IMG/VR virus record: IMGVR_UViG_3300042564_004771
Span: 1-21,267 of that record
Strand: one strand, 5' to 3'
Source of the DNA: a virus
DNA length: 21,267 nt
Below the pieces are notes generated by a model, which searched no databases, was not told where the DNA came from, and worked only from the letters and a program-made list of their open reading frames with translations. This document shows, piece after piece, positions 8,477 to 16,924 of this stretch; positions within the stretch are counted from its first letter, which is position 1, and each line of letters opens with the position of its first letter. Made by a program: the position numbers and the translations under genes.

Positions 8477-11400
8477 TAGTTAAGTTTTGCTTTTGATATA
8501 AATACATTAGCAGGACTTTCGTCATTCCATGTTTTATTGTTTGTATTTTGATTTTCAACCCACCCTAAACCTTTAATTAGTTTTTGTTGTGCTTCATTAT
8601 TCGGACCTTCTGTAGTATATGTAAATGTCCTTTTTTTCTTTAAATTAAATGGAGTATATTTTAAAAAGTCCTTTAATTTATTTTTCTCCATTTCATCAAT
8701 AAAAAATTTAGTTATTGCGTTTTCTTCTTCAAATACAGGTTTTGCAATTGTTAACCAGTATTTATCAAACTCCACACTTAAATTACCATTATCACCTTTA
8801 CCTATTAATGTAGAATTACTTAAAATATTACCAATTAACGCGTTCTTAAATGATTCATATTTTTTAGAATCTACCACATCATTAGATATTATCATATAAA
8901 CCCTTCTAAAAACAAATCCATTATTTCTATCAAATAATTTGTTTTGGCTAAATGGGTTAAAAACTTCTTCGGTTGAGGGTTTTTTATTATCGTTTGGTTC
9001 AAAAACTAAATTACCCGTATAAGTTTTATTATCATATGTAAAAGTATTTGCACTCGATATAATTTTGTTAAATTCAGTAATACCACTTTTAATTTTTTTC
9101 ACATCATCATATAACTCAATTAAAGTATTCGGGGCATTATTTGAACTAGGGTCGACTTCAGTAGTTCCTGACACATTATATGAAACAATTTTACCATCTT
9201 TTAATTGATACCCGTCAGTTCCTGTATTTGTCACAGCGCTATAACTAATAGTATTTACCCTACCAATATACCCAATATAACTTTGTTGGGTTGAAACAAT
9301 GCCGTTAGTTATATTAGTAATTGCGTTTTGGAAGGAACCTCTTTTATTATTAACAAAATTTGAATAATTTTCTTGGAGTTGGTTTACAAGTCTATTTGTA
9401 AAATTTTGGTTTGCAATAAATTTAATAAACCCTTCGTCTTCTTTTTTAATATCCTTAATTAATTGTCCAAATATTTCATTAGTTCTTTTTTCCAAATTAT
9501 ATGGTTTACCAAATAAGATAGTGTCCGAATCTTTTGTTAACGTAAATTTACCCCTTTGATATGTTCTTTCTAACATCCATTGTTGACGAACCGCATTATT
9601 ATATTGATTAAATGATTCTCTATTTTTATTAACCACATTAGTAAAATAATTTTGAGTTTCTCCAACCATTTTATCCATAAATGAACTATAACTAATTGTT
9701 CCCGTTTGACCACTTTGACTGACGACATTAGTAATTATTGTTCCGATAGCACTGTCATTTGTCTGACCATTATTTGGTGAGGATTGGTTAATTGTTGGCG
9801 GAGCAACACTTTCAATCGCAGATTTTAAAAAGTCGGCATCAATTACTTTATAACTCAAATCAGTTGAATCCGCTCTATCATCATAAATTTCTGTATTAGC
9901 GTAATAATTGAACGTTAATGCATTTTGTAGTTTATCTACTGATTCTTTTAATCCACTACCTCCAACAAAATTAAACCCTAAAGTAATATTCGCAATCATT
10001 GGTTGGACTCCAATACCTTCCGGGTTTAAATCTAATTCTTCATAAGTAATACCCAAACTTGTTGGGATTATTTTAGTATTATAAAAATCCCCAACCCGTA
10101 AAATTAACACCGGTGGTGCCCCAAATGAAGTATTGGTTGCATTATTATACGTAAGAGTTTTACTTCCTCCATTATCTACCTTAACCGTCGGGATTGTATC
10201 GCCAGGTCTCATACATTGTTGTAAGAAAGTTAACCTCGAATTAAGCCCTTCAGGGGTGATTGAATGAAATCCTGGTTGAAAAAACTTCAACTTATCTCTA
10301 AGGTTGTCATAAACCATAGGACTTTCCTCTTTAATCGCCTCAAAATAATCACATTCAGATAGTAGGGCACGTAATACTCGTTTACTAATATTATCCTTTA
10401 ACGTGACTTTTGTTTCTATTGTTGGGACAGTTGTTGTTGTTTTAACAACATTACCAACAAGAACTGTAGTGTCTTTTGGTGGTAAATCCGCCGGAGGGGC
10501 TTTCAATGTTGAAGTTATTTTTGATATGTAAGCTCGTCTACAAGCCATTGCGGTTGTCGTAAATATCTCCGAATTTGGTGGATTACTATTAGCATCAGTA
10601 CAAGATACTTTTTCGTTTTGAACAAATTGCTTAGTTTTTTCATCGTATTTACTAACTTCGCTTGTCTCCCCTAAACCTAAACCCACATTAAATCGTAATC
10701 GTCCACTTCGCACATAGTCTTGCATTCTAGTATTACCTGTAATGTATATTATCGCAGATTGTATTCTTCTAGCCGACAAGTCGGCATTAGAGGCGGTGGA
10801 CGACTTTGCGGATGCGGTTGCTTCAAAATTTAAAGTTATTGTTCCCTCTATGTTTCCATCATTGTCAGTAGAATTAATAAATTGTTTATCTATTTCATTT
10901 ATTAATTCATCAATTCGATTTTTATTTGGTATAACTACGCTATCAAAAAACGAATTTGTTGCTTCAGGATTTTTAGAATTCGTGTTATATAAGTCCCTAC
11001 TAATATTATTAGTGTAGTTAGTATATGTTGTTTGAAAATTAACATTATATGTTAAAGGTATTGCATTTTCAAAGTAAAATCCTATATTTTCAAATTGTTT
11101 TAAATTATTTTCAGTGGCATTAACTGAACGATTATCAGTTGAGACTTGCGGAACATCTGAAATTGTTTTAACCGAATATTCAATTTGTTCTTTTGTTAAT
11201 TCTTTAGAACTTAAAGCTGTTTGAAATTGGAACAAATCATTTGGTGATATTGTGTAATATTTTTTAGCTAACTCATATATATCATATTTTCTACATCCCG
11301 CAAAAAAAGATTCTAAAATACTATCAATTCTAGTTTTATTTGTTTCGTTTGACAATACTTTATTTACGATAACATTTAAGACCGATGGGTGGTCAACAAC

Positions 11401-13497
11401 AATTTTCCAAGTTAAAGTACCCCCTCTACTTGTATTTTTATAGGTATATATGGGTTCGGGTCTACCAATAAAATCGGTTGGTTGCCAATTGGCTTGTATA
11501 TTCTCACTAAAGGTTAATCCATATGGTGGAAACCACATTACTCTACCTCCATTAGGACCTCTTTCACATACAGGTAAATCCGAAACCGTAAATCCGGGTG
11601 TGTTTGATGTTACCCATGCCAAGTTTTCTATTGAGAACATGTATTTTTTTGCAACCGCATTATTATAAGTTCCAATTAAATTTGTCGAGTCCTGACCTCC
11701 TTCTTGTTTATTAGGAGCAATATTTAAGTTATATGTTTTATCTAACACCGAATATGCGAATCTTCTCCCTTCAGTAACAATACCATCGGTTTTCTGTAAA
11801 TCATTGTATTGTAAATAAGGAGTATCTTTAGCAAAAACTCGACAATATTCCGCTCCTACTTCTTGACCAATTGACCCAACATAACTCAAGACTCTAGAAC
11901 CTTTCGTTAATTCTTTATACCCATCATTAAAAACTTTAGAAACTTGGTCAATAGCGTTACCAACATGTTGTAATCGTTTACCCCCTTGAGGTTGACTATT
12001 AATTATCCTTTGAGTTTCATCAAGAATAGAACCTTGTTTTAAAGTTCTTTCTGTTGATTCAGTTGAGTTATATGATGATGGCCTAAAGTCTTCATCTTGG
12101 TTAATCACAACACCTCCAACACCCACTTTTTTACCAGCATTACCTCTATATTTTGTAGAAGTCCATGTAAATCCACCTTCAATACCACCCCCATTACTAT
12201 ATGTTGGTCCGTTTGCCCCCAGTCTAATTTCTTTACTAGGTCCCTCATATAATTGAGCAAGTTCTTGAGGTCCGTAAACAGGTGATTGTTGTTCATTACC
12301 AAAAGAATCTACGGGTAATTCTCTACTCGGTGAGAATACTCTTGATGGGTCAGATGTTGTTGACCCAACATAAAAATTAGCATTATTTGTTTGGGTTCCA
12401 ACAATTACACCTCCCAGTCTATCTAATAATGTTCTATCGTAGTTTGGTTTATATCGATTAAAATTAATATTTTTCCATAAGATAGATTTTTGTCCTCCTC
12501 CCGTATTATTGTAAAAAATTTGAGACCCTGTCTTTCCCGCCCCCAATAAATTTGATACAAAATTACCTGCCGCAGCAATTGGGTTGGCAAGTAAGGATTG
12601 GGCTATTGTTGATGGTCTTGGAGGATTAATACTTGGGTCAAAATAAGAACCGGGTATTAATGAAAAAGGAAGTTCACTTCCTGCCAATCTAAGTGAAAAG
12701 TCTGCCGCCGCGGTTATAGGATTAGACGGGACAGTAATTTGGTAATTGGGTTCAATTAATGGGACTCGACCCGTTAAAATATTAACAACATTCGTACTAC
12801 TATTAATATTTAAAAAATTTGCACGACCTATAGTTTCTCGAATGATTGCTCGTCCAATTCTTTCTTGGAATTCTCTTCTAAGTGTTCTCGCACCTAATCG
12901 AGCAATAAAGGAATCTTGGCTCAAACGACCATTACTACCTTGTGGGTCTGATGATAATAATATTGATAATGGTGAATAAGATGACGAATTAAATGTTGTT
13001 GGGTATGGTTGATTATTATATAAATTTGGGATTCCTCCTGTGAGTCCGTTGTTTATTGAATCCGGAGACACAATTGCTTCTCCAGCATCTAATTGTTGAA
13101 GACTATTACTACCATAGGCGTTTAATGGTTGCCATGCAGGTGCAATACCCGGAAATCCAATCTTTGCGGCAATTTGGGCATCGTCTAAAAGTTTTGCGTC
13201 TTGTTGTCCAGGTCCATACTCTCCTTTATTCGGTGCGATAACATTAACAGGTAAATCCGGTAATTGTTGATATCCCCCATCATTACCCCACTTATTGAGA
13301 GGGTATAACTTATCGGCAAAAAATGGTGTATCAATTAGAGAATCGTCACTATCAACAGGAACCAAATCCGATTGAATTATCTCATAATTTGTTGGAGGAG
13401 TTACTTTAGTTGGAGATTTAACATAAGGCACTAAGTTTCTTGAAACTAGTTTTTTTCTAAATCCTTCCGTACTAATAAAATCTAATGGACTTCCCAT
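8476..13497 (-). CDS. Very large baseplate/tail protein with internal OmpA-like domain, 1673 residues
   Basis: This gene lies between the tape measure and the LysM/hub genes, the place of gpU in P2 and of gp48/gp54-type tube-end proteins in T4. The N-terminal third is Gly/Asn/Ser/Pro-rich and poorly assignable. Residues about 618-710 form an ordered block (RVMWFPPYGLTF, FIGRPEPIYTY, VVDHPS) typical of phage tail-end or baseplate proteins. Residues about 885-945 read like an OmpA C-terminal domain: T894, N904, LSARRIQS at 907-914 and GLGLGE at 939-944, in the right order and spacing. The OmpA aspartate after that threonine is Ala895 here, while the key arginine is kept (R911). Residues about 1140-1220 are another ordered block (GVQPMIANITLGFNF). 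The C-terminal 400 residues look mixed helical. A promoter-like element lies 11 bases upstream. Membership of the baseplate is well supported by context; the exact role is not. Confidence 0.75.
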   Translation of the reverse strand: MGSPLDFISTEGFRKKLVSRNLVPYVKSPTKVTPPTNYEIIQSDLVPVDSDDSLIDTPFFADKLYPLNKWGNDGGYQQLPDLPVNVIAPNKGEYGPGQQDAKLLDDAQIAAKIGFPGIAPAWQPLNAYGSNSLQQLDAGEAIVSPDSINNGLTGGIPNLYNNQPYPTTFNSSSYSPLSILLSSDPQGSNGRLSQDSFIARLGARTLRREFQERIGRAIIRETIGRANFLNINSSTNVVNILTGRVPLIEPNYQITVPSNPITAAADFSLRLAGSELPFSLIPGSYFDPSINPPRPSTIAQSLLANPIAAAGNFVSNLLGAGKTGSQIFYNNTGGGQKSILWKNINFNRYKPNYDRTLLDRLGGVIVGTQTNNANFYVGSTTSDPSRVFSPSRELPVDSFGNEQQSPVYGPQELAQLYEGPSKEIRLGANGPTYSNGGGIEGGFTWTSTKYRGNAGKKVGVGGVVINQDEDFRPSSYNSTESTERTLKQGSILDETQRIINSQPQGGKRLQHVGNAIDQVSKVFNDGYKELTKGSRVLSYVGSIGQEVGAEYCRVFAKDTPYLQYNDLQKTDGIVTEGRRFAYSVLDKTYNLNIAPNKQEGGQDSTNLIGTYNNAVAKKYMFSIENLAWVTSNTPGFTVSDLPVCERGPNGGRVMWFPPYGLTFSENIQANWQPTDFIGRPEPIYTYKNTSRGGTLTWKIVVDHPSVLNVIVNKVLSNETNKTRIDSILESFFAGCRKYDIYELAKKYYTISPNDLFQFQTALSSKELTKEQIEYSVKTISDVPQVSTDNRSVNATENNLKQFENIGFYFENAIPLTYNVNFQTTYTNYTNNISRDLYNTNSKNPEATNSFFDSVVIPNKNRIDELINEIDKQFINSTDNDGNIEGTITLNFEATASAKSSTASNADLSARRIQSAIIYITGNTRMQDYVRSGRLRFNVGLGLGETSEVSKYDEKTKQFVQNEKVSCTDANSNPPNSEIFTTTAMACRRAYISKITSTLKAPPADLPPKDTTVLVGNVVKTTTTVPTIETKVTLKDNISKRVLRALLSECDYFEAIKEESPMVYDNLRDKLKFFQPGFHSITPEGLNSRLTFLQQCMRPGDTIPTVKVDNGGSKTLTYNNATNTSFGAPPVLILRVGDFYNTKIIPTSLGITYEELDLNPEGIGVQPMIANITLGFNFVGGSGLKESVDKLQNALTFNYYANTEIYDDRADSTDLSYKVIDADFLKSAIESVAPPTINQSSPNNGQTNDSAIGTIITNVVSQSGQTGTISYSSFMDKMVGETQNYFTNVVNKNRESFNQYNNAVRQQWMLERTYQRGKFTLTKDSDTILFGKPYNLEKRTNEIFGQLIKDIKKEDEGFIKFIANQNFTNRLVNQLQENYSNFVNNKRGSFQNAITNITNGIVSTQQSYIGYIGRVNTISYSAVTNTGTDGYQLKDGKIVSYNVSGTTEVDPSSNNAPNTLIELYDDVKKIKSGITEFNKIISSANTFTYDNKTYTGNLVFEPNDNKKPSTEEVFNPFSQNKLFDRNNGFVFRRVYMIISNDVVDSKKYESFKNALIGNILSNSTLIGKGDNGNLSVEFDKYWLTIAKPVFEEENAITKFFIDEMEKNKLKDFLKYTPFNLKKKRTFTYTTEGPNNEAQQKLIKGLGWVENQNTNNKTWNDESPANVFISKAKLN

Positions 13498-13507
13498 CTA
13501 TTTTCTT

Positions 13508-13538
13508 TTACTTATAAATAGGTTAATGTTAATTTTTT
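13508..13538 (-). promoter_or_regulatory. Candidate promoter element, copy B of a 31-bp repeated motif
   Basis: This 31-bp stretch matches 15399-15429 at 26 of 31 positions. On the minus strand it starts with six A, then has TTAACATTAAC, then CTATTTATAAG. The TATTTATA core (13520-13513) ends 15 bases before the ATG at 13497. It lies in the 50-bp gap between the tape measure and the 1673-residue gene, so it is not under coding constraint. Confidence 0.55.
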
Positions 13539-13547
13539 ATTCAAAAA

Positions 13548-15386
13548 TTACTTTCTTCTTTCAAGTTCTTTTGATTTTTGAGATTGATATTCATAGATTA
13601 ATCTTTTGAATTCTTCAGATTCGAAATACGTTTTTAATTGTTGTTGACTAACCCCTGGAGGTGCATCAACTTTAATTGTTATAACCCCCCCAAAATCAAT
13701 TTTTGTATTAACTTCTTTAGTTGTTTCGATATAATTTTTTTGAGTAGTTCCAACTCCCATTATTTGATTTCTTGATATTGGACTTACAGACATCTGTCCT
13801 TTTGGGTTAACATTTTTTGAAATTTGTGCAATATTTTTTGAAACTTGTTTGTTATAACTTTCTCCTGTTATTTCTTTCCTAAAAAATTGTTCAATACTAC
13901 TACTACCTGTAACTCCTTTTGCAGTCTCATTTAAAATTTCTTTAAGGATTTTTACCCCCTCATCCCCTATTTTACCCGCAGAACCAACTAACATACTTTC
14001 AATTTTTGATAAATTATTCGGAATATCCTTAAGTGAAATCGACCCTTGTTGGACGTTACCTATAAGATTCATCATTTTTTGTATCATTTCTCCAGAAAAC
14101 TCTCTAACTCTTCCTGTTGTTGGCGCTTTCTTTTGAGTAACATCCGCAAATTTAGTGACAATGTTTCTTAGTCCTTCAATATTTGTTGACAATTCAGGTG
14201 CTGTTGCAGCACCGAATCTTATCGTATTTAAAATTGCCTTCGCATCAGCCGCCAAATTTTCTGTCACACCCAATTGACTTTTTTGAATATCTTCAAGAGT
14301 TTTTGGGGCCTTTTTTTGTTGGTCAATTAATTTATTAAACTCTTCTTGATTTAAATTTTGTAACTCTTTTCTTGTCCCATCATTAAGTGTAACTTCATAC
14401 CTCTTACTATCTTTACCCATACTAAGAATATTTGTCAAATATTGCTTATCTTCTTCATTTTCAAATTTTAAACCGACACTACTGACTTGAGATAATCTTT
14501 TATCTAAGTCTGCCGCCGCCAAGGCCGATTTTGATAATGTTCCTGACGCCAATCCTGCGGCATCTTCCATTTCTTTTAAAATTAACACACCTTGTCGACT
14601 AATCTTAAACGATTGTGTTTCTTCACTAAAATATGTAAATTGTTGTCCTACTCTAGCCAAACTATCTTGTAATCCGGCGGGATTTGTCAAAGATTCGTGC
14701 ATCATTGCAAATGGGTCGACTAAATTACCAGCCAATACTCCTAATCTTTGGAATGTTGCCGCCATGTTAATAGCGTCTTCAGGTCGTAACACTTTTTCTG
14801 CAAAATTAAAAGTATCGGACATACTAAACCTCAACATTGAAGCTTGAGCTGCCATTTTTGTTAAACCAATTACTCCTCCTTCAAATTGATACCGATTCAT
14901 TTTTTCCATGTTAGCGGAAACGTCAGACATTACAGTACGAGCATTTAAACCAACACTTTGGATATAAGTTATCGAATTTTCTAAATTTACCCCAATTTGA
15001 GATGTTTCATAACCAACATTTTTAAATTGGTTGGTTAATTCTTGAGCACTAGTTCCTAAAATTTTAGAAGCGGCATATAGTTTTGAAACAACAAGTTCAT
15101 TTTCAATAACATTTCTATTTGATGCTTCAGCAATTTGAGAAATTGTTGCAGTAACATCTTTTAAACTACCTCCCAACTTTGTGACAACTACGGAAGAGTT
15201 CGCAAAAGCAACATTCATTTCCTGAATCCTACTTCTACCTAATGTAAAATTTCTATTTAATTCATCACTATAGTTAACCATGTCAGCAATAGTACCGCTA
15301 ACTAGTTCGACTGGTGACATGATTTCACGTAGAGTCTTATTTAAATCCTCTAATTTCTTTCTACTTTCGTCATTTAAATCGGCCAT
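13548..15386 (-). CDS. Probable tail tape-measure protein, 612 residues
   Basis: Probable length-determining protein of the tail, positioned directly after the gp26/gp51-like genes as gp29 (T4, 590 residues) or gpT (P2) would be. The sequence is largely helical with low aromatic content: repeated LNDESRKKLEDLNKTL-type helices at the N-terminus, then long Ala/Ser/Asn-rich segments (TATISQIAEASNRN, AQASMLRFSMSDTF, INMAATFQRLGVLAGNL) resembling the core of TP901-type tape measures. The C-terminal 70 residues change to beta-like sequence (TKIDFGGVITIKVDAPPG) and end in a charged helix (QSQKSKELERRK). If helical, about 600 residues would span roughly 90 nm at 1.5 angstrom per residue, a plausible myovirus tail. 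No lytic domain is seen. The ATG at 15386 has no Shine-Dalgarno motif but a strong promoter-like element just upstream. Assignment rests on position and composition, with little motif evidence. Confidence 0.65.
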   Translation of the reverse strand: MADLNDESRKKLEDLNKTLREIMSPVELVSGTIADMVNYSDELNRNFTLGRSRIQEMNVAFANSSVVVTKLGGSLKDVTATISQIAEASNRNVIENELVVSKLYAASKILGTSAQELTNQFKNVGYETSQIGVNLENSITYIQSVGLNARTVMSDVSANMEKMNRYQFEGGVIGLTKMAAQASMLRFSMSDTFNFAEKVLRPEDAINMAATFQRLGVLAGNLVDPFAMMHESLTNPAGLQDSLARVGQQFTYFSEETQSFKISRQGVLILKEMEDAAGLASGTLSKSALAAADLDKRLSQVSSVGLKFENEEDKQYLTNILSMGKDSKRYEVTLNDGTRKELQNLNQEEFNKLIDQQKKAPKTLEDIQKSQLGVTENLAADAKAILNTIRFGAATAPELSTNIEGLRNIVTKFADVTQKKAPTTGRVREFSGEMIQKMMNLIGNVQQGSISLKDIPNNLSKIESMLVGSAGKIGDEGVKILKEILNETAKGVTGSSSIEQFFRKEITGESYNKQVSKNIAQISKNVNPKGQMSVSPISRNQIMGVGTTQKNYIETTKEVNTKIDFGGVITIKVDAPPGVSQQQLKTYFESEEFKRLIYEYQSQKSKELERRK

Positions 15387-15398
15387 ATAATTTAATTA

Positions 15399-15429
15399 TT
15401 ATCTATAAATAGATTAAGGTTAGTTTTTT
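15399..15429 (-). promoter_or_regulatory. Candidate promoter element, copy A of a 31-bp repeated motif
   Basis: On the minus strand: six A, then CTAACCTTAAT, then CTATTTATAGATAA. It matches 13508-13538 at 26 of 31 positions. The TATTTATA core (15411-15404) ends 17 bases before the tape-measure ATG. Its first bases overlap the stop codon of the second-frame reading at 15430-15428. The core flanks also form an inverted repeat (ATCTAT/ATAGAT). Confidence 0.55.
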
Positions 15430-15607
15430 AGTCTTTAGTATTATCTTCAACCCATTTATCTAATAGATATTTTCTTACAAAAATTGGCATTTGTAAAAAA
15501 TCTTGGTATGTGACTTTCATTAAGTTATTCAGATAGTAAAATTCATCTATCTGATTTTTTCTATAATCAGAAGAAAGGGCGAAAAAATTCGACCCCAAAC
15601 CCAACAT
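15428..15607 (-). CDS. Second-frame C-terminal extension or small gp51-like tail chaperone (59-residue open frame)
   Basis: An open frame that is +1 relative to the gp26-like gene overlaps its last 39 bases and runs on to 15428. It has an ATG at 15607-15605 directly after a TGA in the same frame, giving 59 residues; a later ATG at 15520 would give 30. The protein reads as a real one: FFALSSDYRKNQIDEFYYL, then VTYQDFLQMPIFVRKYLLDK, a helical '.sy.dfl.MP...R.yll..w' pattern as in small T4-type tail assembly proteins. It sits between the chaperone and the tape measure, where lambda GT and P2 E' are made by frameshifting. Either it is joined to the 247-residue protein by recoding at 15582-15587 (giving about 293 residues) or it is translated from its own start. 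No good Shine-Dalgarno motif favours the ATG. Confidence 0.65.
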   Translation of the reverse strand: MLGLGSNFFALSSDYRKNQIDEFYYLNNLMKVTYQDFLQMPIFVRKYLLDKWVEDNTKD

Positions 15608-16310
15608 TCACTGTCAGCTTTTCTCCGGACGGGGCCATTATTGTTTTAGTCATATCCAATCTAGGTTCGTTTTGATTCATAAAATTTCTTATATATTTGG
15701 AATCCGCGATTGGCATGGATTCAACAAATTTTGCAATTGTCGCTTTATCATTTGAACCTTCAATTTCAACAATTTCTTTTTGTAGTCTCCAAGTAATTTT
15801 AGGGACAACTCTACCAACAGGATAGGTTTCACTTAAACGAGAAATTTCCATAATTTCACCATAATTTAATGGTTTTATTTTAATAGTAGATTGTGATTTT
15901 GGTAATTTTATAGTAAAGGTTCCGTCATCATTAGGTTGTTGACCTTCAATAATTGGTAACTCATTTAATAAAACCGTTGTTTGGAATGGTTTGTTTGTAT
16001 TTGGGTCATTAAGATTTAAATCTATTTCAGGTCCAAATGCAGTGTTTCTTAGAAATATTAAAATTGATTCTACATCACCTTCAATTAAGTCTTCAACTCT
16101 CATGTCCGGTTCATAAATTTTTGACCTTAGTAAATTTATCGTAATATCAGAATTACTTCCCATTAAAATGTTTTCATCAGATGCTGTAAGATATCCAACT
16201 TTTAATGCCTTTTTCTTGTTCTTATAAAATATACCTTTAGATGGTAATGGCACCACGTCATGTGGTAATGTAAAATTTTCTTGACCGTAGTCTCTTGATT
16301 GTGTTTCCAT
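15567..16310 (-). CDS. T4 gp26/gp51-like baseplate hub or tail assembly chaperone, 247 residues
   Basis: Resembles the T4 baseplate protein family that contains gp26: it begins with a short tail, then LPHDVVPLPSKGIFY (15-29), the hallmark 'lPs.G..Y' opening, followed by LKVGYLTASDENIL and DMRVEDLIEGDVESIL, and KIKPLNYGEIMEISRL around residues 145-160. In T4-type phages these proteins act in assembly of the central hub and tail tube and may not stay in the virion; in this gene order it occupies the slot of the lambda G / P2 E chaperones. It ends VEFFRPFF, with a second frame continuing past the stop. The ATG at 16310 is only 4 bases after the T-run of a strong hairpin, so its ribosome site is unusual and no Shine-Dalgarno motif exists. 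Confidence 0.8.
   Translation of the reverse strand: METQSRDYGQENFTLPHDVVPLPSKGIFYKNKKKALKVGYLTASDENILMGSNSDITINLLRSKIYEPDMRVEDLIEGDVESILIFLRNTAFGPEIDLNLNDPNTNKPFQTTVLLNELPIIEGQQPNDDGTFTIKLPKSQSTIKIKPLNYGEIMEISRLSETYPVGRVVPKITWRLQKEIVEIEGSNDKATIAKFVESMPIADSKYIRNFMNQNEPRLDMTKTIMAPSGEKLTVNVGFGVEFFRPFF
15582..15587 (-). promoter_or_regulatory. Candidate +1 (or -2) ribosomal frameshift site, T6 run followed by CGC
   Basis: On the minus strand the zero frame reads GAA TTT TTT CGC CCT TTC TTC TGA. A tRNA-Phe on the second TTT could move +1 to TTC, or -2 to TTT, with good pairing. Either move enters the second frame (GCC CTT TCT TCT GAT). CGC is likely a rare codon in this AT-rich genome and could cause a pause. 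The zero-frame stop lies four codons downstream. Confidence 0.5.
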
Positions 16311-16314
16311 GTAT

Positions 16315-16351
16315 AAAAAATTAACCGTAAAGTTTATTGCTTTACGGTTAA
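16315..16351 (-). terminator. Rho-independent terminator or attenuator after the tube gene
   Basis: A perfect 12-bp stem (16340-16351 with 16321-16332, TTAACCGTAAAG and its complement) with a 7-base loop is followed on the minus strand by six T. It lies 41 bases after the tube stop and only 4 bases before the ATG of the gp26-like gene, so it would both cap tube transcripts and sit in the leader of the next gene. Confidence 0.85.
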
Positions 16352-16365
16352 TTATAACTTAAATA
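16352..16365 (-). promoter_or_regulatory. Weak promoter-like element before the gp26-like gene
   Basis: The minus strand reads TATTTAAGTTATAA, a looser match to the TATTTAT element seen before other genes. If used, the transcript would begin just before or inside the terminator hairpin. Support is thin because the spacer is nearly all A/T. Confidence 0.25.
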
Positions 16366-16392
16366 AAAATAATAGTAAATGCTAAATGCAAA

Positions 16393-16881
16393 TTAATAAA
16401 CTAATACACATCTATCCATACGAAGTTGTGCGGTAATATCCGCTAATGCGTCTTGACTATAACTTAAAGCTCCAAAATTAACATCAGTTAAAAATGTTCC
16501 ATAAAGAATCCATTTTTCAACTACAACCCCTGTTGGGTCTAACATTTCAAGGTCGATATCTTTTTTATAACCCGCAGCATAACCCATACGACCGGTAACA
16601 GATTCGGCATGTAGACGAACCCACTCCATAAGTGCTTGAGCTGCTGAAGGACCAATCGGGTCACGGAATTTAACCGAAATTGGGTCCCAATTAAATCTAC
16701 CAGCAACAAATGTTGATGTATTTAAAAATTGTATTTCAGTTGGTGCAATTTTAATAGTTGGTCTTGACGCACTCTCAACAAACCATTCATTTATCCCTAA
16801 ACTTGATGGAAACCTTAAAATAAACCGGTTCTGTCTTTTTGGTTCATAAGGTATGGGCATTTTCATTAATAAATCAGCCAT
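16393..16881 (-). CDS. Tail tube protein, T4 gp19-like, 162 residues
   Basis: Major subunit of the inner tail tube, polymerising as stacked hexameric rings inside the sheath. Length (162) is almost the same as T4 gp19 (163). Family features are clear: a basic Pro-containing N-terminus (PIPYEPKRQNRFILRFP), SASRPTIKIAPTEIQFLNT near residues 38-56, the conserved WDPISVKFRDPIGPSAAQA around 65-83, EWVRLHAESVTGRMGYA, and a C-terminal beta strand pair (YGTFLTDVNFGALSYS). It has its own upstream promoter-like element and is followed by a strong terminator, as expected for a protein needed in many copies per virion. The start ATG at 16881 has an A-rich leader without Shine-Dalgarno. Confidence 0.95.
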   Translation of the reverse strand: MADLLMKMPIPYEPKRQNRFILRFPSSLGINEWFVESASRPTIKIAPTEIQFLNTSTFVAGRFNWDPISVKFRDPIGPSAAQALMEWVRLHAESVTGRMGYAAGYKKDIDLEMLDPTGVVVEKWILYGTFLTDVNFGALSYSQDALADITAQLRMDRCVLVY

Positions 16882-16907
16882 GTTATTTCAATTTTGTTTT
16901 TTTTGTG

Positions 16908-16924
16908 TTTATATCTAATAAATA
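16908..16924 (-). promoter_or_regulatory. Candidate promoter element (TATTTAT core) before the tube gene
   Basis: The minus strand reads TATTTATTAGATATAAA in the 96-bp gap between the HAD stop and the tube ATG. The core ends 36 bases before the ATG. It supports separate expression of the tube gene. The rest of the gap (16925-16977) is runs of A and T without a convincing stem-loop. Confidence 0.4.

Noticed and set aside
13513-13520. Exact T4 late-promoter core TATAAATA on the plus strand (also at 15404-15411)
   Set aside because: On the plus strand it would drive antisense transcription of the tail genes. In the sense direction the site reads TATTTATA, so it is listed as a separate phage element and not as a T4-type late promoter.
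15428-15520. A free-standing 30-residue gene from the ATG at 15520
   Set aside because: Protein-like sequence continues well upstream of this ATG in the same frame to the overlap with the gp26-like gene, so a longer product by recoding or from 15607 explains it better.
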